This document shows, piece after piece, positions 8,416-16,546 of a DNA stretch of 64,000 nt. Location: assembly GCF_000007905.1 (NCBI RefSeq), contig NC_004917.1:1674001-1738000 (forward strand). The letters are read 5' to 3'. Position numbers and translations under genes: made by a program. Position 1 is the stretch's first letter; each line of letters opens with the position of its first letter. The notes under the pieces are model-generated. The model was given only the letters and a program-made list of their open reading frames with translations. It searched no databases and had not been told where the DNA came from. Source of the stretch: Helicobacter hepaticus ATCC 51449. GTDB taxonomy: Bacteria; Campylobacterota; Campylobacteria; Campylobacterales; Helicobacteraceae.

Positions 8416-9139
8416 TAGATTCTCCTTGTGCAGCTTGAGCAAAAGAGTTAAGAATATCTACTTCGCAAATATGTTCTTTTAAATCAAAATTGAGTTTTGG
8501 AATCTGATGAATAAGCGCGTATTTATTAATATAAAGCACTTCTTTTGCATAGCCAAGCATAACAGAAATATCGTGGCTTACTACGAGGACACTTAGGCTT
8601 TCATTGAGTGTTGCAAGAAGTTGATAAATATCTTTTTGTGCTTTGACATCAACATTTGCGGTTGGTTCATCAAGAATAAGGAGTTTTGGATTATCTACAA
8701 GGGAGCGTGCAATTAAAACTTTTTGTCGCTCACCACCAGAGAGGGCATACAAAGGTTTTTTTGCAAGGTGAGTGATATTGAGTTTTTTCATTATATCGTA
8801 TATATCTTGTGCTTTTTTTGGTCTAAAGCCCCAGATTCTAGGTTTAAGCAAACCCATTGCAATAACATCATACACACAGATAGGGAAATCCATATTAAAA
8901 TGTGTAATTTGTGGCACATAGCCAATATGCTTTATGCTCATATTGCGAGCAAATTTTATCTCTCCACTTTGAGGTTTTAAAAGCCCAAGTATAAGTTTTA
9001 TAAAAGTTGTTTTACCACCACCATTTGGACCAATGATTGCCCAAAAATCTCTCTCTTGCAAACTAAAGGAAACATTTTCAAGCACATTCTCTCGCCTATA
9101 AGAAAAATATAATTCTTTAATATCCAAAAGCGGCGACAT
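8408..9139 (-). CDS. znuC: Metal ABC transporter ATP-binding protein (ZnuC-like)
   Basis: 243-residue ABC ATPase that powers the metal importer. It has Walker A GPNGGGKT (38-45), the Q-loop VPQITHF, signature LSGGERQKVLIARS, Walker B LLILDEPTANVD and the switch histidine in VVSHDIS. The C-terminal extension after residue 215 is short. It sits between the binding protein (3 bases away) and the permease (overlap), the usual arrangement of a complete A-C-B importer operon. No Zur-type operator could be recognised because the genes lie inside a longer transcript. Confidence 0.92.
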   Translation of the reverse strand: MSPLLDIKELYFSYRRENVLENVSFSLQERDFWAIIGPNGGGKTTFIKLILGLLKPQSGEIKFARNMSIKHIGYVPQITHFNMDFPICVYDVIAMGLLKPRIWGFRPKKAQDIYDIMKKLNITHLAKKPLYALSGGERQKVLIARSLVDNPKLLILDEPTANVDVKAQKDIYQLLATLNESLSVLVVSHDISVMLGYAKEVLYINKYALIHQIPKLNFDLKEHICEVDILNSFAQAAQGESNG

Positions 9140-9142
9140 AGA

Positions 9143-10012
9143 TTAATCTTTGAAATATTCTTGCACGCAGGATTTGCTCTCTTGTGTAGAGAGCGAAAAT
9201 GCGATTTGACAAGCAGATTCTTGAAGTGATAAAAGCCAATCTTCACGCAAAGGGTCAAGTTCAATAATACGCAAACCTAATTCTTTTGCAAACATTTCTA
9301 CTCGTGATTTGGCAAATTGAGGTTGGATAAAAACTGCTTTAAGATTGTGCGCCTTAGCTTGTGAGATGAGGGCAAGCAATTCTCTGCCCTTAAGTTCTTT
9401 GCCATTATGCTCTAAGCTTAATTCTTGCACGTTAAACTCTGTGCTCCAGTATGCAAATGTAGGGTGATAGGTAATGAAATTTTTTTGAGCTTTGGGCGAA
9501 GTGAAAAGTATATGAGTGTGTTTTTGTATGTTTTTAAGTTCTTTAACAAGTTTTAAGGCATTTTTTTGAAACATATCTGAATGTGTTGTATCAATTTTAC
9601 TTAAAATATCGCCAATGCGTAAAATTTGAGGCTGCAGAGCTTGAAATGAGAGCCAAATATGCGGATTATGTGCGTGGGGATAAGAAGTCTGAGATGGTTT
9701 TTCATCTATAAGGCTATGATAAATAAGTGAAGGATTAGTATTTTTAAATCGCTTAAGCCAAGTAGATTCAAAAGGCATTCCAACACCAAAAAATATTTGA
9801 GTATTTTGAATATGTTTCATTTGTGCAAAGCTTGGTTCATAAATTTCAGGTGATTTGCCCGCAGGCACAAGCACCTCTACTTTAACATATTCGCCCCCAA
9901 TGCGTTCAATCATTTCTTTTTGTGGTAGCACACTCACAAGCACTTTAATAGGCGAGATTTCTTTAGCAAACATACTCATAATACACAAGCATAGAGTTAT
10001 GATAACTTTCAT
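9143..10012 (-). CDS. znuA: Periplasmic metal-binding protein (ZnuA-like)
   Basis: Cluster A-I/TroA-type solute-binding protein, 289 residues with a signal peptide (MKVIITLCLCIMSMFA). Metal-ligand segments are recognisable: NPHIWLS (the His of the DPHxWLSP motif), TYHPTFAYW, and ELDPL near the C-terminus. The histidine-rich loop of many ZnuA proteins is missing; only HAHNPH remains. It delivers Zn2+ or Mn2+ to the permease encoded just downstream. The start overlaps the stop of the NlpC/P60 gene by 4 bases. Confidence 0.88.
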   Translation of the reverse strand: MKVIITLCLCIMSMFAKEISPIKVLVSVLPQKEMIERIGGEYVKVEVLVPAGKSPEIYEPSFAQMKHIQNTQIFFGVGMPFESTWLKRFKNTNPSLIYHSLIDEKPSQTSYPHAHNPHIWLSFQALQPQILRIGDILSKIDTTHSDMFQKNALKLVKELKNIQKHTHILFTSPKAQKNFITYHPTFAYWSTEFNVQELSLEHNGKELKGRELLALISQAKAHNLKAVFIQPQFAKSRVEMFAKELGLRIIELDPLREDWLLSLQESACQIAFSLSTQESKSCVQEYFKD

Positions 10013-11379
10013 TTATGCCCTTTGATTTGTGCTGCAAGCTGCGAAAGGTCAGACATAGCTTGGATTCTATCAATAAGCAATTCAGATTTTGCAAATACAC
10101 CATTGTGTTCATCTCCTACATACAAAGAAGTGATAACAACACCACCGAGCATATTTTCATATTTTTTACCTGTGGTTACACTCCACACACTATGTGCGAC
10201 AATGGCTCTACCTTGATATTCTCCAATATAGAGCATAATATGTCCTTGTAGCCAAAGAATGCTTTGATAAGGCGTAGCATTGGCTATAATAAAGGCTTCT
10301 TTATCCTTGCGATTAAGTTTGCTTAAATCAATTTGATTTTTACCATAATATACTTGAGCCTTAGAATTTCGCGGAAGATGTAAGCCATATTGTGCAAAAA
10401 TATCGCGGATAAAGGCAGAGCAATCGCGATTTTGCAAATATCCACCCCAGCCGTATTTTTGTCCTATCATTGCATTAATTGTTGAAGCGATAGTTTGAGA
10501 ATCTAGCTTTCTTGGGAAAGGTTTAGTTTTATCAAGTGAGATAAAGCTTTGCTCTCTTTTAGCCTTGCCATTATTCAAACGCACATAGGTTGCAATACCT
10601 ATCATTTCTTTAAGTTGTGTCCCATACACAGGGAAAATCTGTCCAATACGTGCTTGTGAGGTAAAGTGTTTATGAGAATCAAATAAAGGAATCTCATCAA
10701 CAATAGGACTTACATACCTTGTGTAGCTTTGTATTTCTTTTACTTGCTCTTGCGTGAGTGTGGCAAAATGATGTGATTCTATCCAGCCATAGACAAAGCC
10801 AGATTGAATATGCACCCAAGATTTATCTTTGCTCATATGTGTGATAAGCACAGGTGTGCCTGCGAAAATAAGGGAATTTTGCCATCTATCAAATGGATAA
10901 CCACTCGGTTTATTAAATAAGGGTTTATTTGTAGGCACTGCGCGCACTGCAGTTGTAGTGGTGATAATGGCTTTTTGATTGTGGTTTGGATAAGAGCTAA
11001 GATTCATAGAATCTATAAGCTTCTTTGCCTCTTGTGGGTTTATTTCCTGGAGATTTTCACCATAGCTTCTTGTTTTACCTTTGCCTGTGGCAATATTTTG
11101 AAGTGAGGGGAGAATCCAAAAAACTTCATTTTTTTTTGGATTTGGTTTTTGATGCCAAGGAGAAAAATATTTTTGCAAATAGTCTTTTTTGAGTGCTAAA
11201 GTTTCTTCAGAATAGCGCTTAGATTTTATCTTAGTATCTGTAGGAATATAAAAAATTGCATCTTGAGGAAGTGCTTGCAGATCTTTGACTTCAGTGCTAG
11301 GGATAATTTTGTCTGCACAAGCATTTAAGAGTAAAGCAAAAAGAATGGCAAATATGATATGCGTAAGGCAGAATTTCAT
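10009..11379 (-). CDS. SH3-NlpC/P60 peptidoglycan hydrolase lipoprotein
   Basis: 456 residues. The N-terminus is a lipoprotein signal (LLLNAC, lipidated Cys21). The middle has bacterial SH3-type domains (about 140-300; TKPFP and WVHIQSGFVYGWIE are typical), and the C-terminus an NlpC/P60 cysteine peptidase domain: catalytic Cys in YGWGGYLQNRDCSAF, His in QGHIMLYIG and the conserved AHSVW. Such enzymes cut the stem peptide of murein. RDCSAF instead of the more common RDCSGF is a mild deviation. A run of nine A in the coding strand (about 11129-11137) encodes N-P-K-K-N near residue 82 and could slip. The gene starts on the base next to the stop of the ArsC-like gene. Confidence 0.88.
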   Translation of the reverse strand: MKFCLTHIIFAILFALLLNACADKIIPSTEVKDLQALPQDAIFYIPTDTKIKSKRYSEETLALKKDYLQKYFSPWHQKPNPKKNEVFWILPSLQNIATGKGKTRSYGENLQEINPQEAKKLIDSMNLSSYPNHNQKAIITTTTAVRAVPTNKPLFNKPSGYPFDRWQNSLIFAGTPVLITHMSKDKSWVHIQSGFVYGWIESHHFATLTQEQVKEIQSYTRYVSPIVDEIPLFDSHKHFTSQARIGQIFPVYGTQLKEMIGIATYVRLNNGKAKREQSFISLDKTKPFPRKLDSQTIASTINAMIGQKYGWGGYLQNRDCSAFIRDIFAQYGLHLPRNSKAQVYYGKNQIDLSKLNRKDKEAFIIANATPYQSILWLQGHIMLYIGEYQGRAIVAHSVWSVTTGKKYENMLGGVVITSLYVGDEHNGVFAKSELLIDRIQAMSDLSQLAAQIKGHK

Positions 11380-11763
11380 TTACAGCTTCCTTTGCTGAAA
11401 AATATGAATAAGCCTTAAGATAGCGCTTTCATCATAGCCAATGATAAGATTTTCATCACTTGTGATAATGGGGCGTTTAAGAAGCATAGGTGTATCAAAA
11501 AGTGTATTAATTTGCATTTGAAGTGTTGCATTTAAGATTGTGTCAGTAATTTTTCCATCTTTTTTGAGTGTTTTATAGGTTGTGCCTTTAGTATTGAGCA
11601 CAATTTCAATGCCTTTTTGTTCAATCCATAAGGCGAGTTGTTCTTTAGAGGGTGTATGAGTTTTCAAATCTATGAATATAAAAGGAATGGAATGTTTTTG
11701 TAAGAGTGTTATTGCTTTTTTGACACTACCGCAAGTTTTGATACCATAGAGTGAGATTGTCAT
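11380..11763 (-). CDS. ArsC/Spx/MgsR family protein (YffB-like)
   Basis: 127-residue thioredoxin-fold protein of the arsenate reductase-like family. The active-site segment is GIKTCGSVKKAI with one cysteine; RPIITSDENLIIGYDE near the C-terminus is the family RP motif. The single CxxV site resembles YffB/ArsC-like rather than the CxxC of Spx. The substrate is unknown; true arsenate reduction is not supported by arsenic genes nearby. It lies between the LMW phosphatase and the NlpC gene with a spacing of 11 and 0 bases. Confidence 0.85.
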   Translation of the reverse strand: MTISLYGIKTCGSVKKAITLLQKHSIPFIFIDLKTHTPSKEQLALWIEQKGIEIVLNTKGTTYKTLKKDGKITDTILNATLQMQINTLFDTPMLLKRPIITSDENLIIGYDESAILRLIHIFQQRKL

Positions 11764-11774
11764 ATTTATCCTTT

Positions 11775-12275
11775 CTATTCTTTTGTGGAGGAAGTATAGG
11801 GAGATTCTATCACAGGATAGTGTATAGAAAGTAGATTATGCACGCAAAGATGTATCATTTGATATATACGCTCAAAACCTTCCATATCTTTGTAAGTGTA
11901 AGGGTCAGGAATATCTGCTCCTTTTAATCCAAACTCACCAAGTTTTTTAACCTTATTTTTTTCGAATCCAAGTGTGAGTAAATCGGCATAATTACTTCTA
12001 TCAAGGGCGATAATCAAATCAAATTTTTCATCAGCATACGCACTTACTCGTCTCCCTCGTAAATCATCAATGCTAAATCCGTGTTCTTTAGCTATATAAC
12101 GTGAGCCAGCACAGGGTTGCTCATCAATATGCCACCCGCTTGTCCCTGCAGAATCTATTTCTATATTAAGGTTATGTTGCTGTGCTATGTGTCGCGCTAT
12201 ACCTTGAGCTAAGGGTGAACGGCAAATATTGCCCAAACACACAAAAAGTATGCTCTGAATTGTAGAATCTTTCAT
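11775..12275 (-). CDS. Low molecular weight protein-tyrosine phosphatase
   Basis: 166 residues. The P-loop is FVCLGNICRSPLAQ (Cys13, Arg19, Ser20) and the general acid Asp124 is in IPDPYTY. It should dephosphorylate phosphotyrosine in the cytoplasm; no tyrosine kinase or capsule operon is adjacent, so the partner is unknown. The start overlaps the amidohydrolase stop by 4 bases. Confidence 0.93.
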   Translation of the reverse strand: MKDSTIQSILFVCLGNICRSPLAQGIARHIAQQHNLNIEIDSAGTSGWHIDEQPCAGSRYIAKEHGFSIDDLRGRRVSAYADEKFDLIIALDRSNYADLLTLGFEKNKVKKLGEFGLKGADIPDPYTYKDMEGFERIYQMIHLCVHNLLSIHYPVIESPYTSSTKE

Positions 12276-13546
12276 AATACTGCCTTTGCATTGATAAAAA
12301 GATGAGTAGGTTTTGTAGCGTGGAGAATAAAATGTAGGGGCGATTGATTGGGGTGAGATTGATGAGTTTGAAATAAAGGTTGGCTAAATTCAAAAATGGC
12401 AAAATCTACATTTTTACCCTCGCTTAATGTGCCATTATTTAGCCCCAAAGTCTTTGCTCCATAGAGTGTGGCACTTAAAATCAATGATTTTGCAAGGGCA
12501 AGTATATCCTCTTGCGGATATGCATAAAGACTTGTGCGTAATTCATCAAGGAGATTGACATTATTATTCGAGCTTTTGCCATCTGTGCCAAGTGCAAGAG
12601 GGATTTTTTTATTTCGTAGAAGGGAGCGTGTGAAGAAAGCATTGTTTAAAAGGCGATTACTACGAGGGCAGGTAATGATAGAAGCTTGCAGAGATTCTAT
12701 CATTTTTGCCTCTTCTTCCTTTATATAGAGGCAGTGTGTAAGTGAGAGTGGAGTGTCTCTAAGGGGGGAGAGCATATCTAAAAAACTTTGGGGTGAGTAA
12801 AAGCTTTGAGGATTCTCAATTTTAAAGAATCTTTGAAAAAATGTTTTAAAATATCCGCTATTTTGGGTAAGCCATTCTCGCTCGTGTGCGGATTCTAAAA
12901 AATGTGCTGAAAGGGGCAGTTTATCTTTGGTGGCTATGTCTATGAGTTTTTGTGCCATTATAGGGTGGAGTGAATAGGGTGAATGCAAGGCTATTGCTGG
13001 TATGAAAGTAGGGCTATGGAGAGATTTTGCACGTTCAAGACGCTCTAATATGTGAGCATAGAGAAAATCAATAGCACTTGGATTACTTCCTATGGCTTCA
13101 TTAAAATATACTACACGTAAGGGGCTTGAAGCAAGTGCAGTCATATCATTACCATAACTACTTATTGCACCTACACTTCCTACACCTGCATTTATTTGAT
13201 CATTAATGTCTTGTAAAATGATAGTTTCAGAAGAATTGCCACTATTGAGGACTTCATCGCGCGATGTCATCAAACTATCAAGCCACGCTCCAAAATCTCC
13301 ATAACAAAATTGTGCCAAATGCGAGCCAAATTCAAAATGTATATGTGCATTAATCAGAGAGGGGAGTAAGATACCTTGAGGAAAAAAATGAGTTTTTGCA
13401 TTAGGAAATTGTGAGCATAGTGCTTCGTAATCCCCCACAGCTAAGATTTTATCTTTATTTTCTTCAAAAGCAATAGCACCATTATGTAAAATAGAAAAAT
13501 TCTCATCACAAATAAACGCTTCTTGCGCTCCCCAAATATGTAACAT
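12272..13546 (-). CDS. Amidohydrolase, aminofutalosine deaminase/chlorohydrolase-like
   Basis: 424-residue TIM-barrel metal hydrolase. Metal ligands and catalytic motifs are intact: NAHIHFEFGSH (His68, His70), ALHSPYSLHP, SAHFLESAHEREW, LTHCLYI and LALGTDGKSSNNNVN. It belongs to the TrzA/MtaD-like subgroup that includes enzymes deaminating aminofutalosine in the futalosine menaquinone pathway, which Helicobacter uses; the assignment to that reaction is inference. In H. pylori the homologue, as I recall, is also beside the dihydroorotase-like gene, whereas here mscS lies between. Confidence 0.85.
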   Translation of the reverse strand: MLHIWGAQEAFICDENFSILHNGAIAFEENKDKILAVGDYEALCSQFPNAKTHFFPQGILLPSLINAHIHFEFGSHLAQFCYGDFGAWLDSLMTSRDEVLNSGNSSETIILQDINDQINAGVGSVGAISSYGNDMTALASSPLRVVYFNEAIGSNPSAIDFLYAHILERLERAKSLHSPTFIPAIALHSPYSLHPIMAQKLIDIATKDKLPLSAHFLESAHEREWLTQNSGYFKTFFQRFFKIENPQSFYSPQSFLDMLSPLRDTPLSLTHCLYIKEEEAKMIESLQASIITCPRSNRLLNNAFFTRSLLRNKKIPLALGTDGKSSNNNVNLLDELRTSLYAYPQEDILALAKSLILSATLYGAKTLGLNNGTLSEGKNVDFAIFEFSQPLFQTHQSHPNQSPLHFILHATKPTHLFINAKAVL

Positions 13547-14370
13547 TAATTAGCCTTAGGAGATTGTGCAATATTTATATCAAGTTTGTTATAGGGAATC
13601 TCAATGCCGTGTTTATCAAGGTTTGTTTTGATAGATTCTAAAACTTTACTTTGCGTATTGAGCACACCATATTCAAGTTTTACCCAAAAACGAAGTGTGA
13701 AATTAAGAGAGCTTGAAGCAAGTTCAGTTAATCCAATAAAATATTGTTGTTCTAAATCAACTTCAGGAGTGGATTGTAATACTTCAATAATAATATTTTT
13801 TACAGATTCTATATCACTCTCATATCCTACTCCTATAATGAGTTCAATGCGGCGTTGGTCATTATAGGTAGTATTAATAATATTCGCAGTTGCCATATTA
13901 CTATTAGGGATAATTGCAAATTTTCCATCATTTAAGCGGAGATTAGTAGTAAAAAGATTGATAGCTTCTACATTGCCAACCAAGCCACTTACTTCAATTA
14001 AATCTCCTCGTTTAAATGGGCGAAGAATGATAAGCACTATGCCGCTTGCAACTGATGAAAGAGAATCTTTGAGCCCGAGTGCAATAGCCACACCTGCAGT
14101 TCCTAGCACAGCGATGATAGAGTTTGTTTGCACACCGATAGTGCCAAGTGCTGCGATAATCATCACAACAAGTAAAAGGACAAAAATCACTTGCCCAATG
14201 AATCGCGCAAGTATTTCATCTTGTTTTGCAATAGCTTTACGGATTTTGTTTGCTACAAAACGCGAGAGATAATAACCAATAATGAGGATAAGCGCAGCTT
14301 TTAAGAATCCGATACTAAGTTGTTCAATTTGAGGTAGATAGCCTATAAAATAATTTTTAAGTTCTTGCAT
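13546..14370 (-). CDS. mscS: Small-conductance mechanosensitive channel, MscS family
   Basis: 274 residues: three N-terminal transmembrane segments (about 18-38, 60-80, 85-115), the pore helix with GTAGVAIALGLKDSLSSVASGIVLIILRPFKRGDLIEV, and the cytoplasmic beta domain (VEAINLFTTNLRLNDGKFAIIPNSNM). It releases solutes on osmotic down-shock. Length is close to that of E. coli MscS. It is linked by one-base overlaps with both neighbours. Confidence 0.94.
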   Translation of the reverse strand: MQELKNYFIGYLPQIEQLSIGFLKAALILIIGYYLSRFVANKIRKAIAKQDEILARFIGQVIFVLLLVVMIIAALGTIGVQTNSIIAVLGTAGVAIALGLKDSLSSVASGIVLIILRPFKRGDLIEVSGLVGNVEAINLFTTNLRLNDGKFAIIPNSNMATANIINTTYNDQRRIELIIGVGYESDIESVKNIIIEVLQSTPEVDLEQQYFIGLTELASSSLNFTLRFWVKLEYGVLNTQSKVLESIKTNLDKHGIEIPYNKLDINIAQSPKAN

Positions 14371-15650
14371 TATAGTTCCTTTGTGTGGGGTGTATAGAGT
14401 ATTTCATTGCTCAAAAACGCTTCAATGTTACCATAAAGATTGTGTTGATGATAAGGTGAAAACATATCATTTACCTTAAAGCGTGTATGAGGATTAAATA
14501 CAAATAATTGGGCAATTTTGCCCTCTTGTAATGCGCCTTTATTAAGATTAAGAATCTGTGCAGGCGTATAGCTTGTAAATTGTGAAATAAGCGGAAGCGG
14601 AATATTATAAGCTTTATGCAAATAAGTATAGAGCAAAGGAAAATATATCTCAAGTGCATCTACTCCAAAACTTGCTAGCTCAAAAACTTGGTCTTTTTTA
14701 GAATTAAAATCTGCACATTGAAGGCTTGTAAGCGTATCAATATATCCATTTTGTAGCATCTCAATGAGTTTGCTTTGAGCATTTTTTTCTACAAGTGGTG
14801 GGTTGAGCTTGGCTGCAGTATTGTAATTATCGCATAAACTTTCATCTAAAATAAGATGATGAATAGAAGTTTGTGTGAAAAATTGTGGAGTCTCGCCAAA
14901 TTGCATAGAATCTTTATTTTTTTGTGAAGTTTTGTTGTGAATAGCTCTAAAAGATTGGAGTATTTCAAAACTACGTGGATAAACCAAAGTATCAAAAATA
15001 AGTTTAATTGGCATATTTTTAAACATTTCGGCAATTTTAGCAACCTCTTTAGTTTGGCTGTATGCAGGTATAGAAGGAAGTCCAAGCGAAGCACTCAAAA
15101 TTCCTTCATTCATCACTCCATCGGCTACAGATGAGTCTTGACAAAAACACATAAGCGGAATATCAAGCATTTGAGCATATTGAGCAATGCTCATCAGGCT
15201 ATGCGCATCAATATCACTTGGTGCAAAAATAGCCTTTGCACCATTTGTATGCAATGTGCTAATATCGCTTAGTTTGCCTTGAGAATCAAGTGGGCTAATC
15301 GCAGGAATAAGATGAATGGGAGATTCTTTATTAAGGCTTTTAATAAGCTCAATAGAGCCATTTTCGCTACAAGAGGGAGTGGTATGCGGATAAAGTAAAA
15401 TACTTCCCGCACCTCCCTTAAGTGCTTTTTGTGCGAGTGAGAGGAGATTTTTGCGTGAGAGAGAAAGACTTTTTGGTGCAACATTAAGGTCAATCATTGC
15501 AGGAAATAAGATTCTATCTTTAGCATCATATATATCCTCATCTTTTAGGGGTTGAAGTGAGCCAATGTCTGTAATAAGACCATTTTGCGCCCGCAAATCG
15601 GCTTTTTTTATGCCTTGATAATCACAAAGTGTTGCATTTTGAAAAAGCAT
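14370..15650 (-). CDS. Dihydroorotase-like protein without metal ligands
   Basis: 426 residues with the overall layout of a class I dihydroorotase, including HHLILDE (264-270) and KLNPPLVEK (281-289). The key metal-binding H-x-H after the first strand is replaced by N56-V-A58 (MIDLNVAPKS), and the TDHAPH catalytic segment is replaced by SLQCAD (309-314). The protein is therefore very probably catalytically inactive. Inactive dihydroorotase homologues (PyrC') are known to support aspartate carbamoyltransferase assembly in other bacteria; the same role here is a guess, since pyrB is not in the window. Start at the ATG preceded by ggaggttta. Confidence 0.85.
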   Translation of the reverse strand: MLFQNATLCDYQGIKKADLRAQNGLITDIGSLQPLKDEDIYDAKDRILFPAMIDLNVAPKSLSLSRKNLLSLAQKALKGGAGSILLYPHTTPSCSENGSIELIKSLNKESPIHLIPAISPLDSQGKLSDISTLHTNGAKAIFAPSDIDAHSLMSIAQYAQMLDIPLMCFCQDSSVADGVMNEGILSASLGLPSIPAYSQTKEVAKIAEMFKNMPIKLIFDTLVYPRSFEILQSFRAIHNKTSQKNKDSMQFGETPQFFTQTSIHHLILDESLCDNYNTAAKLNPPLVEKNAQSKLIEMLQNGYIDTLTSLQCADFNSKKDQVFELASFGVDALEIYFPLLYTYLHKAYNIPLPLISQFTSYTPAQILNLNKGALQEGKIAQLFVFNPHTRFKVNDMFSPYHQHNLYGNIEAFLSNEILYTPHTKEL

Positions 15651-15651
15651 A

Positions 15652-16392
15652 TTAAACCTCCTTGTTCCAAGAATCTAAAGTAGTAAAAAATAAAAAATCC
15701 ATTTTTTGTGTAATGATAAACACACCAATAAGTATAAGCAGTAATCCTGAAATAATTTCAACAAATCTTAAAAAGCGATTAAGCTTTTTTAAAAAGTTTA
15801 ATCCTATATCAATAAAAATTGCTACAAGTAAAAATGCTAAGCCTAATCCTGCAGAATAAGCTAACATAAGCCAAAGTGCGTGAGATGGATTGAAAAGTGA
15901 AAGAGTGAGAATTGAGGTAAGAATGGGACCTACACAAGGACTCCAACCAATACTAAAACCAATCCCAAGTATAAATGGAGAAAGAAAACCAAAACGCGCA
16001 AAGTTTAAATTGTATTGAAAGGTTTTATATAGAAAACTCAATTTCAATGGAAATAAAAAATGTATTCCAAAGGCAATGATAATACCTCCTGCAATGTAGC
16101 GTATCCAAGATGAACTCAAGAGTGTTCCAAGCGCAGATGAAGCAAAAAGTCCAAGTGTAATAAATACAAAAGAGAAACCAGCAATAAAAAGCAATGAGGT
16201 AAAAATAATACGAGATTTATGTGCGGTATTGCGCGCGTGTAAATCATTAATGCTGATGCCAGAAATATAAGAAATATAAGGAGGGACAAGAGGTAAAATG
16301 CAAGGACTTAAAAATGTTAAGATTCCAGCGAGAAAACTTGCTCCAAAAGGCATAGTGTCGTAGAGTGTTGTAAGGGTATTGTCAAAATTCAC
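15652..16392 (-). CDS. ccdA: Cytochrome c biogenesis protein CcdA
   Basis: 246-residue membrane protein with six transmembrane segments. The two redox cysteines are in LTFLSPCILPLVPPY (Cys31) and SIGWSPCVGPILTS (about residue 147). CcdA carries electrons from cytoplasmic thioredoxin to periplasmic thiol proteins for haem attachment to cytochromes c. The start is GTG, with AAGGATAAAG immediately before. It is the first gene of the long minus-strand train; a TATAAT lies about 30 bases upstream. Confidence 0.93.
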   Translation of the reverse strand: MNFDNTLTTLYDTMPFGASFLAGILTFLSPCILPLVPPYISYISGISINDLHARNTAHKSRIIFTSLLFIAGFSFVFITLGLFASSALGTLLSSSWIRYIAGGIIIAFGIHFLFPLKLSFLYKTFQYNLNFARFGFLSPFILGIGFSIGWSPCVGPILTSILTLSLFNPSHALWLMLAYSAGLGLAFLLVAIFIDIGLNFLKKLNRFLRFVEIISGLLLILIGVFIITQKMDFLFFTTLDSWNKEV

Positions 16393-16421
16393 CTTTATCC
16401 TTTAACTTTTGGAAGTGCTGT

Positions 16422-16427
16422 ATTATA
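16422..16427 (-). promoter_or_regulatory. -10 box for the ccdA gene train
   Basis: Perfect TATAAT on the minus strand, 30 bases before the ccdA GTG codon, so transcription would begin near 16415. It is the only clear promoter seen between 16.4 kb and 3.4 kb on this strand, though internal promoters cannot be excluded. It faces away from the helicase promoter. Confidence 0.65.
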
Positions 16428-16481
16428 TCTAAGTGCGATAATATTTTTGTAAATTTCAATCTTAAAAGAGCAAAATTTTGT

Positions 16482-16487
16482 TATAAT
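16482..16487 (+). promoter_or_regulatory. -10 box for the DEAD-box helicase gene
   Basis: Perfect TATAAT in the T-rich context typical of Campylobacterota housekeeping promoters. The predicted start near 16494 gives a leader of about 50 bases before the chosen ATG at 16547. It also argues against the upstream ATG at 16505 as the main start, because no ribosome binding site would fit before it. Confidence 0.65.
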
Positions 16488-16546
16488 CCCGCTTTAAATG
16501 CCAAATGAATAATTTGGGATACTTATTAAATGTTAAGGTAAAACGA

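Noticed and set aside
13958-14272. Open frame antisense to mscS
   Set aside because: Shadow of the MscS pore region with no ribosome site and a composition unlike real genes here.
14370-15650. Active dihydroorotase
   Set aside because: The metal-binding H-x-H and the TDHAPH block are absent, so an active pyrC call would be misleading.
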